From positions 1-45,273 of the forward strand of contig NZ_JARGEN010000077.1 in assembly GCF_029211125.1 (NCBI RefSeq): 45,273 bases of DNA. The letters are read 5' to 3'. The notes under the pieces are model-generated. The model was not told the origin of the DNA and made no database searches. It saw nothing but the letters and a program-made list of their open reading frames with translations. The stretch's first letter is position 1. The number at the start of each line of letters is the position of its first letter. The DNA is from Curvibacter soli. GTDB taxonomy: Bacteria > Pseudomonadota > Gammaproteobacteria > Burkholderiales > Burkholderiaceae_C. Shown here in pieces: positions 24,265-35,875 of this stretch. The position numbers and the translations under genes are program-made.

Positions 24265-26070
24265 ATGCGGATTTTTCTGGCCTGCCTGCTGCTCACCTGC
24301 GCCGTGCCCGCGTGGGCCGCCTACGGGTACGCCATCTGGGGCACGCTCAAGTACCCGCCGGGTTTCGCGCACTTCGCCTATGTGAACCCGGGTGCGCCCA
24401 AGGGCGGCGAGCTGCGGCTGGTAAGCAACCTGCGCCAGTCCACCTTCGACAAGTACAACCCCTTCACCATCAAGGGGGCCGCGCCGGCCTACCTGTCGGA
24501 GCTGGTGTTCGACTCGCTGCTCGCCGGCGCCCTGGACGAGCCCGGCGCCGGCTATGGCCTGCTGGCCGACAGCGTGGACGTGGCCGCCGACGGCCTTTCG
24601 GCCACCTTCCACATTCGCGCCGAGGCGCGCTTTCACAACGGCGACCCGGTGCTGGCCGAGGACGTGCGCTACACCTACGACACGCTCATGGGCCCGCACA
24701 CGTCGCCGGCCTACAAGACGGTGCTGGAGGATGTGGCGGGGCTCGACGTGGTCGACCCGCGCACAGTGCGCTTTCGCTTCCGCAAGCCCAACCGCGAGCT
24801 GCCGCTGACCGTGGGCGGCCTGCCGGTCTTCAGCCACCAGTGGGGCGCGGGCAAGCCATTCGACCAGGTGGTGATGGACATGCCCATCGGCAGCGGGCCG
24901 TACAGGATCGGCCCGGTGCGCTTCGGCCGCGACATCACCTACGTGCGCGACCCCCACTACTGGGCGAGCGACCTGAACGTCAAGCGCGGCAGCAACAACT
25001 TCGACCGCGTCACGGTCAAGATATACAAGGACAACACCGCGCGGCTCGAAGCCCTGAAGGCCGGCGAGTTCGACCTGATGCGCTTCTTCTCCGCCGGCGA
25101 CTGGGCGCGGCGCGTCACCGGCAAGCGCTTCGACAGCGGCGAGCTGGTCAAGGGCGAGTTCCGCCACCGCCTGCCCACCGGTTTCCAGAGCTATGTGCTC
25201 AACACCCGCCGCCCGCTGCTGCAGGACGTGCGCGTGCGCGAGGCGCTGGGCCTGGCGCTCGACTTCGAGTGGATGAACCGGCAGATGTTCTACAACGCCT
25301 ACCAGCGCGTGAACGGACTGTTCGGCAACACCGACTGCCAGGCCGAGGGCCTGCCGTCGCCGGCGGAGCTGGCGCTGCTCGCGCCCTGGCGCGGCCAGAT
25401 TCCCGATGCCGCCTTCGGCCCCATGACCGTGCCGCCGCGCACCGACGGCGACACCTCGCTGCGCGCCAACCTGCGGCGCGCGCGGGCCTTGCTGCAGGAA
25501 GCCGGCTGGCAGGTGAAGGACGGCGCGCTGCGCAACGCCCAGGGCCAGCCCATGGTGCTGGAGTACCTCGACAGCAACGAGGGCGGCGCGCGCGTGGTGA
25601 CGCCCTGGGCGCGCAACCTGGAGAAGCTCGGCATCCAGCTGCGCTTCCGCCCCGTGGACTTCGCGCTCTACCAGCAGCGGCTCGACAAGTTCGACTTCGA
25701 CATCACCTCGCTGGCCTACGGCGGCACCAACAACCCGGGCCAGGAGTTCGCCGACATGTTTGGCAGCAAGGCCGCGGCCACCGAAGGCTCGGGCAACTTC
25801 CCCGGCGTGGCCAGCCCTGCCGTGGACGCGCTGGTCCGCGCCATGACCGGCGCCAGCACGCGCGAGCAACTGCTGCCCGCCTGCCGCGCGCTGGAGCGCG
25901 TGATCGCGCACGGCCACTACCTCGTGCCGCAATGGAGCGCGCCCACGCACCGCATGGCCTACAACGCCTGGCGGCTGCAGCAGCCCGCGGGCGACATGCC
26001 GCCCTATGCCGGCGGCGAGGACTCGGTGATCGGCACCTGGTGGGCCCGGCCCGCGGTCCCGAAAGACTGA
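24265..26070 (+). CDS. Periplasmic solute-binding protein, YejA-like
   Basis: A 601-residue SBP family 5 protein with a signal peptide ([17 protein letters not shown], cleavage after AWA at residue 20). It begins [20 protein letters not shown], as YejA-type proteins do, and carries LVFDSLLAG and HFNDG-like motifs ([19 protein letters not shown]) plus a C-terminal [10 protein letters not shown] segment. It would deliver peptides, or microcin C-like compounds, to the two permeases that follow. There is no lipobox. Good family match; the ligand is not known. Confidence 0.85.
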   Translation: MRIFLACLLLTCAVPAWAAYGYAIWGTLKYPPGFAHFAYVNPGAPKGGELRLVSNLRQSTFDKYNPFTIKGAAPAYLSELVFDSLLAGALDEPGAGYGLLADSVDVAADGLSATFHIRAEARFHNGDPVLAEDVRYTYDTLMGPHTSPAYKTVLEDVAGLDVVDPRTVRFRFRKPNRELPLTVGGLPVFSHQWGAGKPFDQVVMDMPIGSGPYRIGPVRFGRDITYVRDPHYWASDLNVKRGSNNFDRVTVKIYKDNTARLEALKAGEFDLMRFFSAGDWARRVTGKRFDSGELVKGEFRHRLPTGFQSYVLNTRRPLLQDVRVREALGLALDFEWMNRQMFYNAYQRVNGLFGNTDCQAEGLPSPAELALLAPWRGQIPDAAFGPMTVPPRTDGDTSLRANLRRARALLQEAGWQVKDGALRNAQGQPMVLEYLDSNEGGARVVTPWARNLEKLGIQLRFRPVDFALYQQRLDKFDFDITSLAYGGTNNPGQEFADMFGSKAAATEGSGNFPGVASPAVDALVRAMTGASTREQLLPACRALERVIAHGHYLVPQWSAPTHRMAYNAWRLQQPAGDMPPYAGGEDSVIGTWWARPAVPKD

Positions 26071-26081
26071 AAGCGCCCGCC

Positions 26082-27113
26082 ATGTCCGCCTACATCCTCA
26101 AGCGCATCCTGCTCATGCTGCCCACGCTGCTGGGCGTGCTGCTGCTGACCTTCGTGGTGGTGCAGTTCGTGCCCGGCGGGCCGGTGGAGCAGTACCTGGC
26201 CGAAGCCCGTGCACACCCGGGCGGCGGCGGAGCCGAAGGGGGCGGCATGGGCTACCGTGGCGGGCAGGGCGTGGACCCGAAGCGCATCGAGCAGATCAAG
26301 GCCCTGTATGGCTTCGACAAGCCCGCGCACGAGCGCTTCTTGCAGATGCTGGGGCAGTTCGCACGCTTCGACCTGGGCACCAGCTTCTTCCAGAACAAGC
26401 CCGTGTCGCAGCTCATCTGGGAGAAGCTGCCGGTATCGATCAGCCTGGGGCTGTGGACCTTCTTCATCAGCTACCTGGTGGCCGTGCCCCTGGGCGTGGC
26501 CAAGGCCGTGCGCGCGGGCTCGCGCTTCGATTTCGCCACCACGCTGCTGGTGCTGGCGGGCTATGCCATACCGGGCTTCGTGCTGGGCGTGGCGCTGCTG
26601 GTCGTCTTCGGCGGGCAACTGCAGTGGTTCCCGCTGCGTGGGCTCACCTCGGCCAACTGGGACGAGCTGGGCTGGGGCGCGCGCATCATGGACTACCTCT
26701 GGCACATCGCGCTGCCGGTCACGGCCATGGTGCTGGGCAGCTTCGCGGTGACGGCCATGCTGACCAAGAACGCCTTCCTGGAGGAAATCCGCAAGCAGTA
26801 CGTGCTGACGGCGCGCGCCAAGGGCCTCAGCGAGCGGCAGGTGCTGTGGAAACACGTGTTCCGCAACGCGCTGATCCCCATCGTCACCGGCTTCCCGTCG
26901 GCCTTCGTGGGCGCGTTCTTCACCGGCTCGCTGCTGATCGAAACCCTGTTCTCGCTCGATGGCCTGGGCCTGCTGAGCTACGAGAGCGTGATCCGGCGCG
27001 ACTACCCCGTGGTGCTGGGCACGCTGTACCTGTTCACGCTGATCGGGCTGGTGACCAAGCTGGTTTCCGATTTGTCATATGTCTGGGTGGACCCGCGTGT
27101 CAAGTTCGACTAA
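26082..27113 (+). CDS. Peptide ABC permease, YejB-like
   Basis: A 343-residue inner-membrane protein of the DppB/OppB family. The N-terminus YILKRILLMLPTLLGVLLLTF is the first helix; a glycine-rich loop (about 45-60) unusual in length follows. Five further helices and the EAA loop (TARAKGLSERQVLWKHVFRNAL) that contacts the ATPase come after. Ends VWVDPRVKFD, the usual end of YejB. It lies 11 bp after the binding-protein gene and overlaps the next gene. Confidence 0.9.
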   Translation: MSAYILKRILLMLPTLLGVLLLTFVVVQFVPGGPVEQYLAEARAHPGGGGAEGGGMGYRGGQGVDPKRIEQIKALYGFDKPAHERFLQMLGQFARFDLGTSFFQNKPVSQLIWEKLPVSISLGLWTFFISYLVAVPLGVAKAVRAGSRFDFATTLLVLAGYAIPGFVLGVALLVVFGGQLQWFPLRGLTSANWDELGWGARIMDYLWHIALPVTAMVLGSFAVTAMLTKNAFLEEIRKQYVLTARAKGLSERQVLWKHVFRNALIPIVTGFPSAFVGAFFTGSLLIETLFSLDGLGLLSYESVIRRDYPVVLGTLYLFTLIGLVTKLVSDLSYVWVDPRVKFD

Positions 27114-28155
27114 CCCGCCGGCGCCGCCGGCCAGCCTGTCCCCTGGCCGCCGCGCCTGGCTGCGCTTCAGGCGCAACCGGCTGGGCTACTGGAGTCTGCT
27201 GGTCTTCTGCGCGCTGGTGCTCGTGAGTCTGGCGGCGGAGCTGTTCTCCAACGATCGCCCTCTGGTGGTGCGCTACGAAGGGCAGACCTATTTCCCCATG
27301 CTGCGCGACTATCCCGAGAAAACCTTCGGCGGCGATTTCGACACGCACGCCGACTACCTCGATCCCTTCATCCGCGAGCGCATCACGCAAAACGGCAACT
27401 GGGCGCTCTACACCCTGAACCCCTACGGCCCGAACACGCTCAACTACTTCGCCAGGGAGCCCAACCCGTCGGCGCCCTCGCGCGACAACTGGCTGGGCAC
27501 CGACGACCGCGGGCGCGACCTGCTGGCGCAACTGCTCTACGGCTTTCGCGTCAGCGTGCTGTTCGCGCTGGTGCTCACCATCACCGGCGTAGCGCTGGGC
27601 GTGGCCACGGGCGCGGTGCAGGGCTACTTCGGGGGCAGTATCGACCTGGCGTTCCAGCGCTTCATCGAGATCTGGGGCTCCATGCCCGAGCTGTACCTGC
27701 TCATCATCTTCAGCGCCATCTTCGCGCCCAGCGTGGCGCTGCTGCTGGTGCTGCTGAGCCTGTTCGGCTGGATGGGCCTGTCGGACTACGTGCGCGCCGA
27801 GTTCCTGCGCAACCGCCAACTCGACTATGTGAAGGCCGCGCGGGCCCTGGGGGTATCCAACTGGCAGATCATCCGCCGCCACATCCTGCCCAACAGCATG
27901 ACGCCGGTGGTCACCTTTCTGCCGTTCCGCATGAGCGCGGCCATCCTCGCGCTCACCTCGCTCGACTTCCTGGGCCTCGGCGTGCCGCCCGGCACGCCGA
28001 GCCTGGGCGAGCTGCTGAGCCAGGGCAAGAACAATATCGACGCCTGGTGGATATCGCTTTCCACCTTCGGCGTGCTGGTGGCCACGCTGCTGCTGCTGAC
28101 CTTCATGGGCGACGCGCTGCGCGATGCCCTCGACCCGCGGAAGGCGGACCGATGA
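27079..28155 (+). CDS. Peptide ABC permease, YejE-like
   Basis: A 358-residue permease of the DppC/OppC family with a long periplasmic insert after the first helix (residues about 50-135, including FGGDFDTHADYLDPF and NTLNYFAREPNPSAP), characteristic of YejE. The LGTDDRGRDLLAQLLYG motif precedes the membrane core and the EAA loop reads KAARALGVSNWQIIRRHILPN. The start may be ATG 27079 or GTG 27097; both overlap yejB, which points to translational coupling. The stop overlaps the ATPase start (ATGA). Confidence 0.9.
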   Translation: MSGWTRVSSSTNPPAPPASLSPGRRAWLRFRRNRLGYWSLLVFCALVLVSLAAELFSNDRPLVVRYEGQTYFPMLRDYPEKTFGGDFDTHADYLDPFIRERITQNGNWALYTLNPYGPNTLNYFAREPNPSAPSRDNWLGTDDRGRDLLAQLLYGFRVSVLFALVLTITGVALGVATGAVQGYFGGSIDLAFQRFIEIWGSMPELYLLIIFSAIFAPSVALLLVLLSLFGWMGLSDYVRAEFLRNRQLDYVKAARALGVSNWQIIRRHILPNSMTPVVTFLPFRMSAAILALTSLDFLGLGVPPGTPSLGELLSQGKNNIDAWWISLSTFGVLVATLLLLTFMGDALRDALDPRKADR

Positions 28156-29807
28156 GCGGAAATTCCCCCGCGCCCGGCACCGGCCCGGCCCCGCTGCTCG
28201 ACGTGCGCGGCCTGCGCATCGCCTTCGCGGGCGAAGAGGTCGTGCATGGCATCGATTTCTCCCTCGCGCCTGGCGAGAAACTCGCGCTGGTGGGCGAGTC
28301 GGGCTCGGGCAAGACGGTCACGGCGCTCAGCCTGCTGCGGCTGGCGCAGGACGCGCAGGTCAGCGGCGCGGCGCGGTTCGCCCAGGGGGCGGGCGGTGCG
28401 ATCGACCTGCTGACGCTGCCCGAACGCGCTTTGCGCACCGTGCGCGGCGGCGAGATCGCCATGGTGTTCCAGGAGCCGATGACTGCGCTCAACCCGCTCA
28501 TGCCGGTGGGCCGGCAGATCGCGGAAGTTCTACAGCTAAAACAGGCTCTTTCGCCCGCGGAATCTGCGAAGGAAGCTATCGGATTGCTAGCAGATACCGG
28601 CATCGCGGAGCCCGCGCGGCGTGCCGGCGCCTATCCGCACCAGCTCTCGGGCGGCCAGCGCCAGCGCGCCATGATCGCCATGGCCCTGGCCAGCCGCCCC
28701 GCGCTGCTGCTGGCCGACGAGCCGACCACCGCGCTCGACGTCACGCTGCGCGCACAGATCCTCGAGCTGCTCTCCGGCCTGCAGCGCAGGACCGGCATGG
28801 CCGTGCTGCTCATCACGCACGACCTGCACCTGGTGCGCGGCTTTGCCGACCGCGTGGCGGTGATGGAGCATGGCCGCATCGTGGAGCACGGCCCGGTGGC
28901 CGAGGTGTTCGCCCGCCCGCAGCATCCCTATACGCGCAAGCTGCTCGCCAGCACGCCCCGGCGCGACGTGGTGGAGACCGCGCTGCCGCCTGGCGCCACG
29001 CCCGCCATCGAGGCGAGCGGCCTGCGCGTGGCCTACCCCGTGCCGGTGCCGGGCCTGCGCGGCTGGCTGCGCAAGGGTGCCTTCGTGGCCGTGCAGGGCG
29101 CCAGCCTGCGCCTGCCGCCGGGCCGCACGCTGGGCGTGGTGGGCGAATCGGGGTCGGGCAAATCCACGCTGGCGCAGGCCATCCTGGGTCTGCTGCCGCA
29201 TGCGGGCGTGCTGCGCATCGCCGGCCAGGGCTGGCAGGGCGGCGGGCTGCGCAACACCCCGGCCAACCAGGCGCTGCGCCGCCGCGTGCAGGTGGTGTTC
29301 CAGGACCCGTTCTCGTCCCTCTCGCCGCGCCTGACGGTGGAGGAGATCGTGGAGGAGGGCCTGCGCGTGCACGAGCCGGCGCTCGACGCCGCCGCCCGCC
29401 GCCAGCGCGTGCTGGCCGCGCTGGCCGACGTGGGCCTGTCCGACGCGCAGTTCCCCGGCCTGCTGGCCCGCTATCCGCACGAATTCTCGGGCGGCCAGCG
29501 CCAGCGCCTGGCCATTGCGCGCGCGCTCATCGTGCGCCCGCAGGCGCTGGTGCTCGACGAACCCACCAGCGCGCTCGACGTGACGATCCAGCAGCAGGTG
29601 CTCGCGCTGCTGCAGCGGCTGCAGCGCGAGCGCGGCCTGGCCTACCTGCTCATCACCCACGACGTGGACGTGATCCGCGCCATGGCGCACGAGGTGATGG
29701 TGATGAAGGACGGCGCCGTGGTCGAGTCCGGCCCCGCGCTGCAGGTGCTGGACGCTCCTGCGCACCCCTACACCCAGCGGCTGGTGGCCGCCGCCGCGGT
29801 GGCGTGA
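28152..29807 (+). CDS. Duplicated ABC ATPase, YejF-like
   Basis: A 551-residue protein with two complete nucleotide-binding domains. The first has Walker A GESGSGKT, signature [10 protein letters not shown] and Walker [12 protein letters not shown]; the second has [18 protein letters not shown] and [11 protein letters not shown]. It powers the YejBE-type importer. The ATG overlaps the yejE-like stop. An AT-rich copy of the hairpin repeat lies in frame before the first signature motif (about residues 128-147) without clearly lengthening the domain. Confidence 0.92.
   Translation: MSGNSPAPGTGPAPLLDVRGLRIAFAGEEVVHGIDFSLAPGEKLALVGESGSGKTVTALSLLRLAQDAQVSGAARFAQGAGGAIDLLTLPERALRTVRGGEIAMVFQEPMTALNPLMPVGRQIAEVLQLKQALSPAESAKEAIGLLADTGIAEPARRAGAYPHQLSGGQRQRAMIAMALASRPALLLADEPTTALDVTLRAQILELLSGLQRRTGMAVLLITHDLHLVRGFADRVAVMEHGRIVEHGPVAEVFARPQHPYTRKLLASTPRRDVVETALPPGATPAIEASGLRVAYPVPVPGLRGWLRKGAFVAVQGASLRLPPGRTLGVVGESGSGKSTLAQAILGLLPHAGVLRIAGQGWQGGGLRNTPANQALRRRVQVVFQDPFSSLSPRLTVEEIVEEGLRVHEPALDAAARRQRVLAALADVGLSDAQFPGLLARYPHEFSGGQRQRLAIARALIVRPQALVLDEPTSALDVTIQQQVLALLQRLQRERGLAYLLITHDVDVIRAMAHEVMVMKDGAVVESGPALQVLDAPAHPYTQRLVAAAAVA
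28533..28591 (-). repeat. Interspersed hairpin repeat, copy 5, degenerate, inside coding sequence
   Basis: The ends are retained (on the plus strand CTAAAACAGGCTC and GCGAAGGAAGCTATCGGAT), the stem core is eroded. It encodes [20 protein letters not shown] in the first nucleotide-binding domain. The least certain of the seven copies. Confidence 0.45.
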
Positions 29808-29869
29808 CGGCCCGGGCGATGCCGGTCGGCTTGGATTAGCATGCCTCTTTTTGCCGGGAGCGTGGATCC

Positions 29870-30211
29870 ATGTCCCAATGGTGGGTGGTTTGCTTGTGCG
29901 CCGAATGGTGCGGCACATGCCGCGAATACCGCGCGGTGTTCCACGCCCTGGCGCGCCAGTACCCGCGCCTGCGGTTCGAATGGCTGGACATAGAGGACGA
30001 ATCCGACATCGTCGATGAGCTGGACGTGCAGACCTTCCCCACGCTGTTGATCGCCGACGGGGCCCAGGTGCGCTTTCTGGGGCCCCTCACGCCGCCCGCC
30101 GAGGTGCTGGCGCGGCTGATCGAGCGCCTGCAGGCCCAGCCCGCGCCGGAGGCGCCGGCGGACGCGCTGGGCCAGCAGATATTCGAGCGGCTGCGGCAGG
30201 CGCGGGCCTGA
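29870..30211 (+). CDS. Thioredoxin-fold protein
   Basis: A 113-residue protein with a thioredoxin-like core: VVCLCAEWCGTCREY (active site CGTC) near the N-terminus and the cis-proline loop TFPTLLIADG at about 63. There is no signal peptide, so it is cytoplasmic. The CGTC site and short length set it apart from classical thioredoxin (CGPC). A C-terminal tail rich in Ala/Pro/Gln extends beyond the fold. It lies 62 bp after the transporter operon and is oriented with it; a specific partner is not evident. Confidence 0.8.
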   Translation: MSQWWVVCLCAEWCGTCREYRAVFHALARQYPRLRFEWLDIEDESDIVDELDVQTFPTLLIADGAQVRFLGPLTPPAEVLARLIERLQAQPAPEAPADALGQQIFERLRQARA

Positions 30212-30239
30212 TGCCGGCGACGGCGCCCCGTTCTGTTCT

Positions 30240-30268
30240 TTGCCAAACCTGCCGTTCCACGCTACAAT
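30240..30268 (+). promoter_or_regulatory. Sigma-70 promoter of the rimP-nusA-infB operon
   Basis: TTGCCA and TACAAT separated by exactly 17 bp are the best sigma-70 match in the window. A start point near 30275 would give a leader of about 170 nt before rimP that contains the attenuator hairpin at 30288-30316. Confidence 0.8.
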
Positions 30269-30287
30269 CGGGGTCTTCACGACCAAG

Positions 30288-30316
30288 CGGGCGGGTACCA
30301 ACCGCCCGTTTTTTTT
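30288..30316 (+). terminator. Leader attenuator hairpin before rimP
   Basis: CGGGCGG / CCGCCCG stem (7 bp) followed by eight T residues, located about 20 nt after the expected transcript start and 131 bp before rimP. A terminator between promoter and first gene implies premature termination. Leaders of this kind are known upstream of rimP in proteobacteria. No alternative antiterminator pairing was worked out. Confidence 0.75.
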
Positions 30317-30446
30317 GGTCGTTCGTTTTTATTGAACGGGGGGCTTGCGCAAACATGTTTCCATCCCCGCCGGGTTTCGTGCCGGCGCTGGGTGCATCCT
30401 TTTTGCGTAAGTCGTATGAGAGCATTTTTGGAGAAGCTGGATCAAG

Positions 30447-31037
30447 GTGGCGCTGCAGCAGATAGTCGAACAAACCGTGGCCGGGCTGGGCTACGACCTG
30501 GTGGAGATCGAGCGCTCCGCCGGGGGGCTGCTGCGCATCACCATCGACATCCCCTGGCAGGGCGCGCAGGCCGCCGAGCAGTTCGTCACCGTGGAGGACT
30601 GCGAGAAGGTCACGCGCCAGCTCCAGTTCGCGCTGGAAGTCGATGGCGTGGACTACAAGCGCCTGGAGGTGTCGTCGCCCGGCATCGACCGCCCGCTGCG
30701 CCATGCGCGCGACTTCGAGCGCTTCACGGGCGCGGTGATCGACATCACGCTGAAGGAGCCGCTGGGTGTCGCCGTGGCCGATGGCCAGGTGAGAGCCAAC
30801 CGCAAGAAGTTCCGCGGCACGCTGGAGCGCACGGGCGAGGGCGATGCCGCGGGCTGGCAGATCGTATGGAGCGACGCGCCACCCCCGAAGCCGGGCCAGC
30901 GCGTGAGCAAGAAGCGCGAGCCGGCGCCATTGCAGGCGCTCGGCTTTTCGCTAGACGAGTTGCGCGAGGCGCGGCTCGCCCCCATAGTGGATTTCAAGGG
31001 GCGCGGCGCCGGCCAGGGCGCCGTGGCGGGGGAATGA
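30447..31037 (+). CDS. rimP: Ribosome maturation factor RimP
   Basis: A 196-residue protein with the RimP N-terminal fold ([20 protein letters not shown]) and the conserved [11 protein letters not shown] and [12 protein letters not shown] motifs, which start the C-terminal SH3-like part. It is needed for 30S subunit assembly. The start is GTG at 30447. The protein is longer than E. coli RimP (about 150), with an extra basic, proline-rich insertion at about residues 148-160. First gene of the operon with nusA and infB. Confidence 0.95.
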   Translation: MALQQIVEQTVAGLGYDLVEIERSAGGLLRITIDIPWQGAQAAEQFVTVEDCEKVTRQLQFALEVDGVDYKRLEVSSPGIDRPLRHARDFERFTGAVIDITLKEPLGVAVADGQVRANRKKFRGTLERTGEGDAAGWQIVWSDAPPPKPGQRVSKKREPAPLQALGFSLDELREARLAPIVDFKGRGAGQGAVAGE

Positions 31038-31128
31038 CCGGAACCGAACGGATGCTGGAGCAGGACGGGTTGGGCACGAATGGCCGGGGCCTGGTCCTCG
31101 GATGAATGAGAAACAGGAGAGTCGTGGC

Positions 31129-32613
31129 ATGAATCGCGAATTGTTGATGTTGGTGGAAGCCATTTCGCGCGAGAAGAACGTCGAGCGCGATGTGGTGTTT
31201 GGCGCGGTCGAGTCGGCTCTCGCCCAGGCGACGAAGAAGCTCTACGAGGGCGACGTCGACATCCGCGTGGCGATCGACCGCGACACCGGCGACTACGAGA
31301 CCTTCCGCCGCTGGCACGTGGTGCCCGATGAGGCCGGCCTGCAACTGCCCGACCAGGAAATCCTGCTGTTCGAGGCCAAGGAGCAGATCCCCGACATCGA
31401 GGTGGACGAGCACATCGAGGAGCCGGTCGACTCCGTGCCCATCGGCCGCATCGGCGCCATGGCGGCCAAGCAAGTCATCCTGCAGAAGATCCGCGACGCC
31501 GAGCGCGAGATGCTGCTCAACGACTTCATGTCGCGTGGCGACAAGATCTTCACCGGCACCGTCAAGCGCATGGACAAGGGCGACATCATCGTCGAGTCCG
31601 GCCGCGTGGAAGGCCGCCTGCGCCGCTCCGAGATGATCCCCAAGGAGAACCTGCGCAGCGGCGACCGCGTGCGGGCCATGATCATGGAGGTCGACCTGAC
31701 GCTGCGCGGCGCGCCGATCATCCTGTCGCGCTCGGCCCCTGAGTTCATGATCGAGCTGTTCCGCCAGGAAGTACCCGAGATCGAGCAGGGCCTGCTCGAG
31801 ATCAAGAGCTGCGCCCGCGATCCCGGCTCGCGCGCCAAGATCGCCGTGCTCTCGCACGACAAGCGCGTGGATCCGATCGGCACCTGCGTCGGCGTGCGCG
31901 GCACGCGCGTGAACGCCGTGACGAACGAACTCGCCGGCGAGCGCGTCGACATCGTGCTGTGGAGCGAGGATCCGGCGCAGTTCGTGATCGGTGCGCTGGC
32001 CCCGGCCAACGTGTCCTCCATCGTGGTCGATGAGGAAAAGCACGCCATGGACGTGGTGGTGGACGAGGAGAACCTCGCCATCGCCATCGGCCGCGGCGGC
32101 CAGAACGTGCGCCTGGCGTCCGACCTGACGGGCTGGAAGATCAACATCATGGACGCCGCCGAGTCGGCCCAGAAGCAGGCCAGCGAGACCGATGCCAGCC
32201 GCAAGCTGTTCATGGAAAAGCTCGACGTGGACGAGGAGATCGCCGACATCCTGATCAACGAAGGCTTCACCAGCCTCGAGGAAGTGGCCTATGTGCCGCT
32301 GCAGGAAATGCTCGAAATCGAGAGCTTCGACGAGGACACGGTCAACGAGCTGCGCTCCCGCGCCAAGGATGCGCTGCTGACCATGGAGATCGCGCGCGAG
32401 GAAAGCGCGAGCGGGGTATCGCAGGATCTGCGCGACCTGGAAGGGCTCACGCCGGAACTCATCGCCAAGCTGGCGGAGCACGGCATCGACACCCGCGACG
32501 ACCTGGCCGACCTTGCCATCGACGAACTCACTGAAATCACCGGCCAGACTGCCGATGAAGCCAAGACTCTGATCCTGAAGGCACGCGAGCATTGGTTCGC
32601 GGGTCAAGAGTAA
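31129..32613 (+). CDS. nusA: Transcription termination/antitermination factor NusA
   Basis: A 494-residue protein, essentially the E. coli length. In order: RNA-polymerase-binding N-terminal domain ([19 protein letters not shown]), S1 domain (about 135-200), KH1 ([17 protein letters not shown]), KH2 ([19 protein letters not shown]) and two C-terminal acidic repeats ([18 protein letters not shown] and [17 protein letters not shown]). It controls pausing and rho-dependent and intrinsic termination and could act on the leader hairpin of its own operon. The ATG at 31129 is preferred (AGGAGA upstream). Confidence 0.97.
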   Translation: MNRELLMLVEAISREKNVERDVVFGAVESALAQATKKLYEGDVDIRVAIDRDTGDYETFRRWHVVPDEAGLQLPDQEILLFEAKEQIPDIEVDEHIEEPVDSVPIGRIGAMAAKQVILQKIRDAEREMLLNDFMSRGDKIFTGTVKRMDKGDIIVESGRVEGRLRRSEMIPKENLRSGDRVRAMIMEVDLTLRGAPIILSRSAPEFMIELFRQEVPEIEQGLLEIKSCARDPGSRAKIAVLSHDKRVDPIGTCVGVRGTRVNAVTNELAGERVDIVLWSEDPAQFVIGALAPANVSSIVVDEEKHAMDVVVDEENLAIAIGRGGQNVRLASDLTGWKINIMDAAESAQKQASETDASRKLFMEKLDVDEEIADILINEGFTSLEEVAYVPLQEMLEIESFDEDTVNELRSRAKDALLTMEIAREESASGVSQDLRDLEGLTPELIAKLAEHGIDTRDDLADLAIDELTEITGQTADEAKTLILKAREHWFAGQE

Positions 32614-32637
32614 AGATCATGGAGGCACGTACCGAAT

Positions 32638-35496
32638 ATGTCCAGCACCACCGTAGCCGAGTTCGCAACCGAGCTCAAGAAATCGCCCGACGTCCTGCTT
32701 GATCAACTCCGCTCCGCCGGCGTGTCCAAGTCCACCGTCACCGATGCACTGACAGATGCTGACAAGCAGAAGCTCCTGGGCTATCTGCAGGCCAGCCATG
32801 GCACCGCGAGCGCTGACCGCAAGAAGATCACGCTGGTGAAGAAGTCCACCAGCGAGATCAAGCAGGCCGACGCCACCGGGCGCGCCCGCACCATCCAGGT
32901 GGAAGTGCGCAAGAAGCGTACCTTCATCAAGCGCGAGGACGAGACGGAAGCCTCTGCGGGCGATGATGCCGAGGCGCCTGCCGTGGCGCGGCCCCCCGCT
33001 GCGACGGGCGTGCCGTCCCATGACCTCGTGCGCCGCGAGGAAGAGGCGCGCCGCCAGGCGGAGCTGATCCGCCGCCAGGAAGAAGAGCTGGTGGAAAAGC
33101 GCCGCGAGCGCGAGGAGCGCGAACGCCGCGAGCGCGAGGCCGAGGAGCGCGCTGCCGCCTATGCCGCGCAGGAAGAGCAGAAGAAGGCGCAGGTAACGGC
33201 CCAGCGCGAGGAAGCCACGCGCGAGCAGGCCCTGGAAGCCGCCGAACGCGCTGCGGCGCAGGCCGAGGCCCGCGCCAAGGCCGATGCCGAATCCCAGGCC
33301 CGTGCCGCCGAGGAAACCGCCCGCGCAGCCGATCTGGACGAACGCCGCCGCAAGGCCCTGGCCGAGGCCGAGGCCATCCGCGCCATGATGGCCACACCCA
33401 AGAAGGTGCTGGTCGCCAAGAAGCCCGAGGAAGCCAAGCCCGCCGCCGCCAAGACTGCTGGCGACACCAAGAAGGGCACGCTGCACAAGCCCCCGGCTGG
33501 CACCACTGCGGGGGCCCGTCCCGGCGCCGCCCCGGCACCCGCGGGTGCGGGCAAGGAAATCAAGTCCGCCAAGCTGTCGTCGAGCTGGGCCGGTGATCCG
33601 GCCAAAAAGAAGGAAATCAAGACCCGCGGCGACAGCTCCGGCGGCGTCGGGCGCAACAGTTGGCGCGGTGGCCCGCGCGGGCGCCGCGGCAACGACCGCG
33701 ACCGCGACGAGGTGATGCAGTCCGCCCCGGCGGAGACGCGCGTGATCGAGGTGCACGTGCCCGAGACCATCACCGTGGCCGAGCTGGCCCACAAGATGGC
33801 GGTCAAGGCCAGCGAGGTCATCAAGCACCTCATGAAGCTGGGGCAGATGGTCACCATCAACCAGTCGCTGGACCAGGACACGGCCATGATTCTGGTCGAG
33901 GAAATGGGCCACAAGGCCATCGTGGCCGCGCTCGACGACCCCGAGGCCTTCACTGACGAGGAAGTGCAGCAGCAACTGGCCGAGGCCAAGTCGCGCGCCC
34001 CGGTGGTCACCGTCATGGGCCACGTGGACCACGGCAAGACATCGCTGCTCGACTACATCCGCCGCGCCAAGGTCGCCTCGGGCGAGGCGGGCGGCATCAC
34101 GCAGCACATCGGTGCTTACCACGTCGATACGCCGCGCGGCACCATCACGTTCCTGGACACGCCGGGCCACGAGGCATTCACCGCCATGCGTGCGCGCGGC
34201 GCCCAGGCTACGGACATCGTGATCCTGGTCGTGGCCGCCGACGACGGCGTCATGCCGCAGACCAAGGAAGCCATCAAGCACGCCAAGGCGGCGGGTGTTC
34301 CCATCGTCGTGGCGGTCAACAAGATCGACAAACCCGATGCCAACCCAGAGCGCGTGAAGCAGGAGCTGGTGGTCGAAGAGGTGGTGCCGGAGGAATACGG
34401 CGGCGAATCGCCGTTCGTGAACGTATCGGCCAAGACCGGCGAGGGCGTCGACACGCTGCTCGAACAGGTGCTGCTGCAGGCCGAGGTGCTGGAGCTGACC
34501 GCGCCGGTCGAGGCTGCGGCCAAGGGCCTGGTGATCGAAGCACAGCTCGACAAGGGCCGCGGCCCGGTGGCCACGGTGCTGGTCCAGTCCGGCACGCTCA
34601 AGGTGGGCGACGTGGTGCTTGCGGGCCAGACCTATGGCCGCGTGCGCGCCATGATCGACGAGAACGGCCGTCAGACCAAGGATGCGGGCCCCTCCATTCC
34701 GGTCGAAATCCAGGGCCTGACCGAAGTGCCGCAGGCCGGCGACGAGTTCATGGTGATGGCCGACGAGCGCCGCGCGCGCGAGATCGCCACCTACCGCGCG
34801 GGCAAGTTCCGCAACACGAAGCTGGCCAAGCAGCAGGCCGCCAAGCTGGAGAACATGTTCTCCGACATGACGGCGGGCGAGGTCAAGACCCTGCCCATCA
34901 TCATCAAGGCCGACGTACAGGGCTCGCAGGAGGCGCTGGCGCAGTCGCTGCTCAAGCTCTCCACCGACGAGGTGCGCGTGCAGGTGGTGTACGCGGGCGT
35001 GGGCGGCATCAGCGAAAGCGACATCAACCTGGGCATCGCGTCCAAGGCCATCGTGATCGGTTTCAACGTGCGTGCCGATGCCGGCGCCCGCAAGCTGGCC
35101 GAGGGCAACGGCGTGGACATCCACTACTACGACATCATCTACGACGCCGTGGACGAGCTGAAGGCCGCCATGTCGGGCATGCTGGCGCCCGAGCAGCGCG
35201 AGGAAGTCATCGGCACCGCCGAGATCCGCACCGTGTTCGTGGCCTCCAAGATCGGCACCGTGGCGGGCAGCTACGTCACCTCGGGCCTGGTGCATCGCGG
35301 CGCGCACTTCCGCCTGCTGCGCGACAACGTGGTGGTCTACACGGGCGAGATCGAGTCGCTGCGCCGCCTGAAGGACGACGTGCGCGAGGTCAAGGAAGGC
35401 TTCGAGTGCGGCATCAAGCTGAAGAACTACAACGACATCAAGGAAGGCGATCAACTGGAGTTCTTCGACATCAAGGAGATAGCGCGCACGCTGTGA
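32638..35496 (+). CDS. infB: Translation initiation factor IF-2
   Basis: A 952-residue GTPase that brings fMet-tRNA to the 30S subunit. The N-terminal IF2N domain (about 1-55) is followed by a long, charged coiled-coil-like linker with [18 protein letters not shown]-type repeats (about 125-260), an alanine/lysine region, and a second IF2N domain. The G domain starts with GHVDHGKT at residues 461-468, then DTPGHEAF and NKIDKP. Domains II-IV complete the protein. Second largest gene of the translation operon; the gap to nusA is 24 bp. Confidence 0.98.
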   Translation: MSSTTVAEFATELKKSPDVLLDQLRSAGVSKSTVTDALTDADKQKLLGYLQASHGTASADRKKITLVKKSTSEIKQADATGRARTIQVEVRKKRTFIKREDETEASAGDDAEAPAVARPPAATGVPSHDLVRREEEARRQAELIRRQEEELVEKRREREERERREREAEERAAAYAAQEEQKKAQVTAQREEATREQALEAAERAAAQAEARAKADAESQARAAEETARAADLDERRRKALAEAEAIRAMMATPKKVLVAKKPEEAKPAAAKTAGDTKKGTLHKPPAGTTAGARPGAAPAPAGAGKEIKSAKLSSSWAGDPAKKKEIKTRGDSSGGVGRNSWRGGPRGRRGNDRDRDEVMQSAPAETRVIEVHVPETITVAELAHKMAVKASEVIKHLMKLGQMVTINQSLDQDTAMILVEEMGHKAIVAALDDPEAFTDEEVQQQLAEAKSRAPVVTVMGHVDHGKTSLLDYIRRAKVASGEAGGITQHIGAYHVDTPRGTITFLDTPGHEAFTAMRARGAQATDIVILVVAADDGVMPQTKEAIKHAKAAGVPIVVAVNKIDKPDANPERVKQELVVEEVVPEEYGGESPFVNVSAKTGEGVDTLLEQVLLQAEVLELTAPVEAAAKGLVIEAQLDKGRGPVATVLVQSGTLKVGDVVLAGQTYGRVRAMIDENGRQTKDAGPSIPVEIQGLTEVPQAGDEFMVMADERRAREIATYRAGKFRNTKLAKQQAAKLENMFSDMTAGEVKTLPIIIKADVQGSQEALAQSLLKLSTDEVRVQVVYAGVGGISESDINLGIASKAIVIGFNVRADAGARKLAEGNGVDIHYYDIIYDAVDELKAAMSGMLAPEQREEVIGTAEIRTVFVASKIGTVAGSYVTSGLVHRGAHFRLLRDNVVVYTGEIESLRRLKDDVREVKEGFECGIKLKNYNDIKEGDQLEFFDIKEIARTL

Positions 35497-35501
35497 CCGC
35501 C

Positions 35502-35873
35502 ATGCCCGCGAAGAAATCCGCCACGCCCAACCGCGCCTTCAAGGTGGCCGACCAGATCCAGCGCGATCTGACGGAGCTGATCGCGCGCGAGCTGAAGGAT
35601 CCGCGCGTGGGCATGGTCACGCTGCAGAGCGTGGAGGTCACGCCCGACTATGCCCACGCCAAGGTGTTCTTCAGCCTGCTCCTGGGCGACCCACAGGAAA
35701 CGCAGGATGCGCTGAACCAGGCCGCGGGCTTCCTGCGCAGCGGCCTGTTCAAGCGCCTGCACATCCATACCGTGCCCACGCTGCACTTCGTGTTCGACCG
35801 CACCACCGAGCGCGCCGCCGACATGAATGCATTGATCGCCAAGGCCGTCTCCTCGCGGGCGAAGGGCGACTAG
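35502..35873 (+). CDS. rbfA: Ribosome-binding factor A
   Basis: A 123-residue KH-like protein that assists late 30S maturation. It shows [42 protein letters not shown] and the C-terminal [15 protein letters not shown] strand. The ATG lies 5 bp after the infB stop. Confidence 0.95.
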   Translation: MPAKKSATPNRAFKVADQIQRDLTELIARELKDPRVGMVTLQSVEVTPDYAHAKVFFSLLLGDPQETQDALNQAAGFLRSGLFKRLHIHTVPTLHFVFDRTTERAADMNALIAKAVSSRAKGD

Positions 35874-35875
35874 CC

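Noticed and set aside
31102-31128. Upstream start for nusA adding nine residues
   Set aside because: The [11 protein letters not shown] start is the family N-terminus and has AGGAGA at the right distance.
32617-35454. Long open frame opposite infB
   Set aside because: Composed mainly of Leu/Gly/His/Asp-rich repeats with no family motif; mirrors the codon bias of infB.
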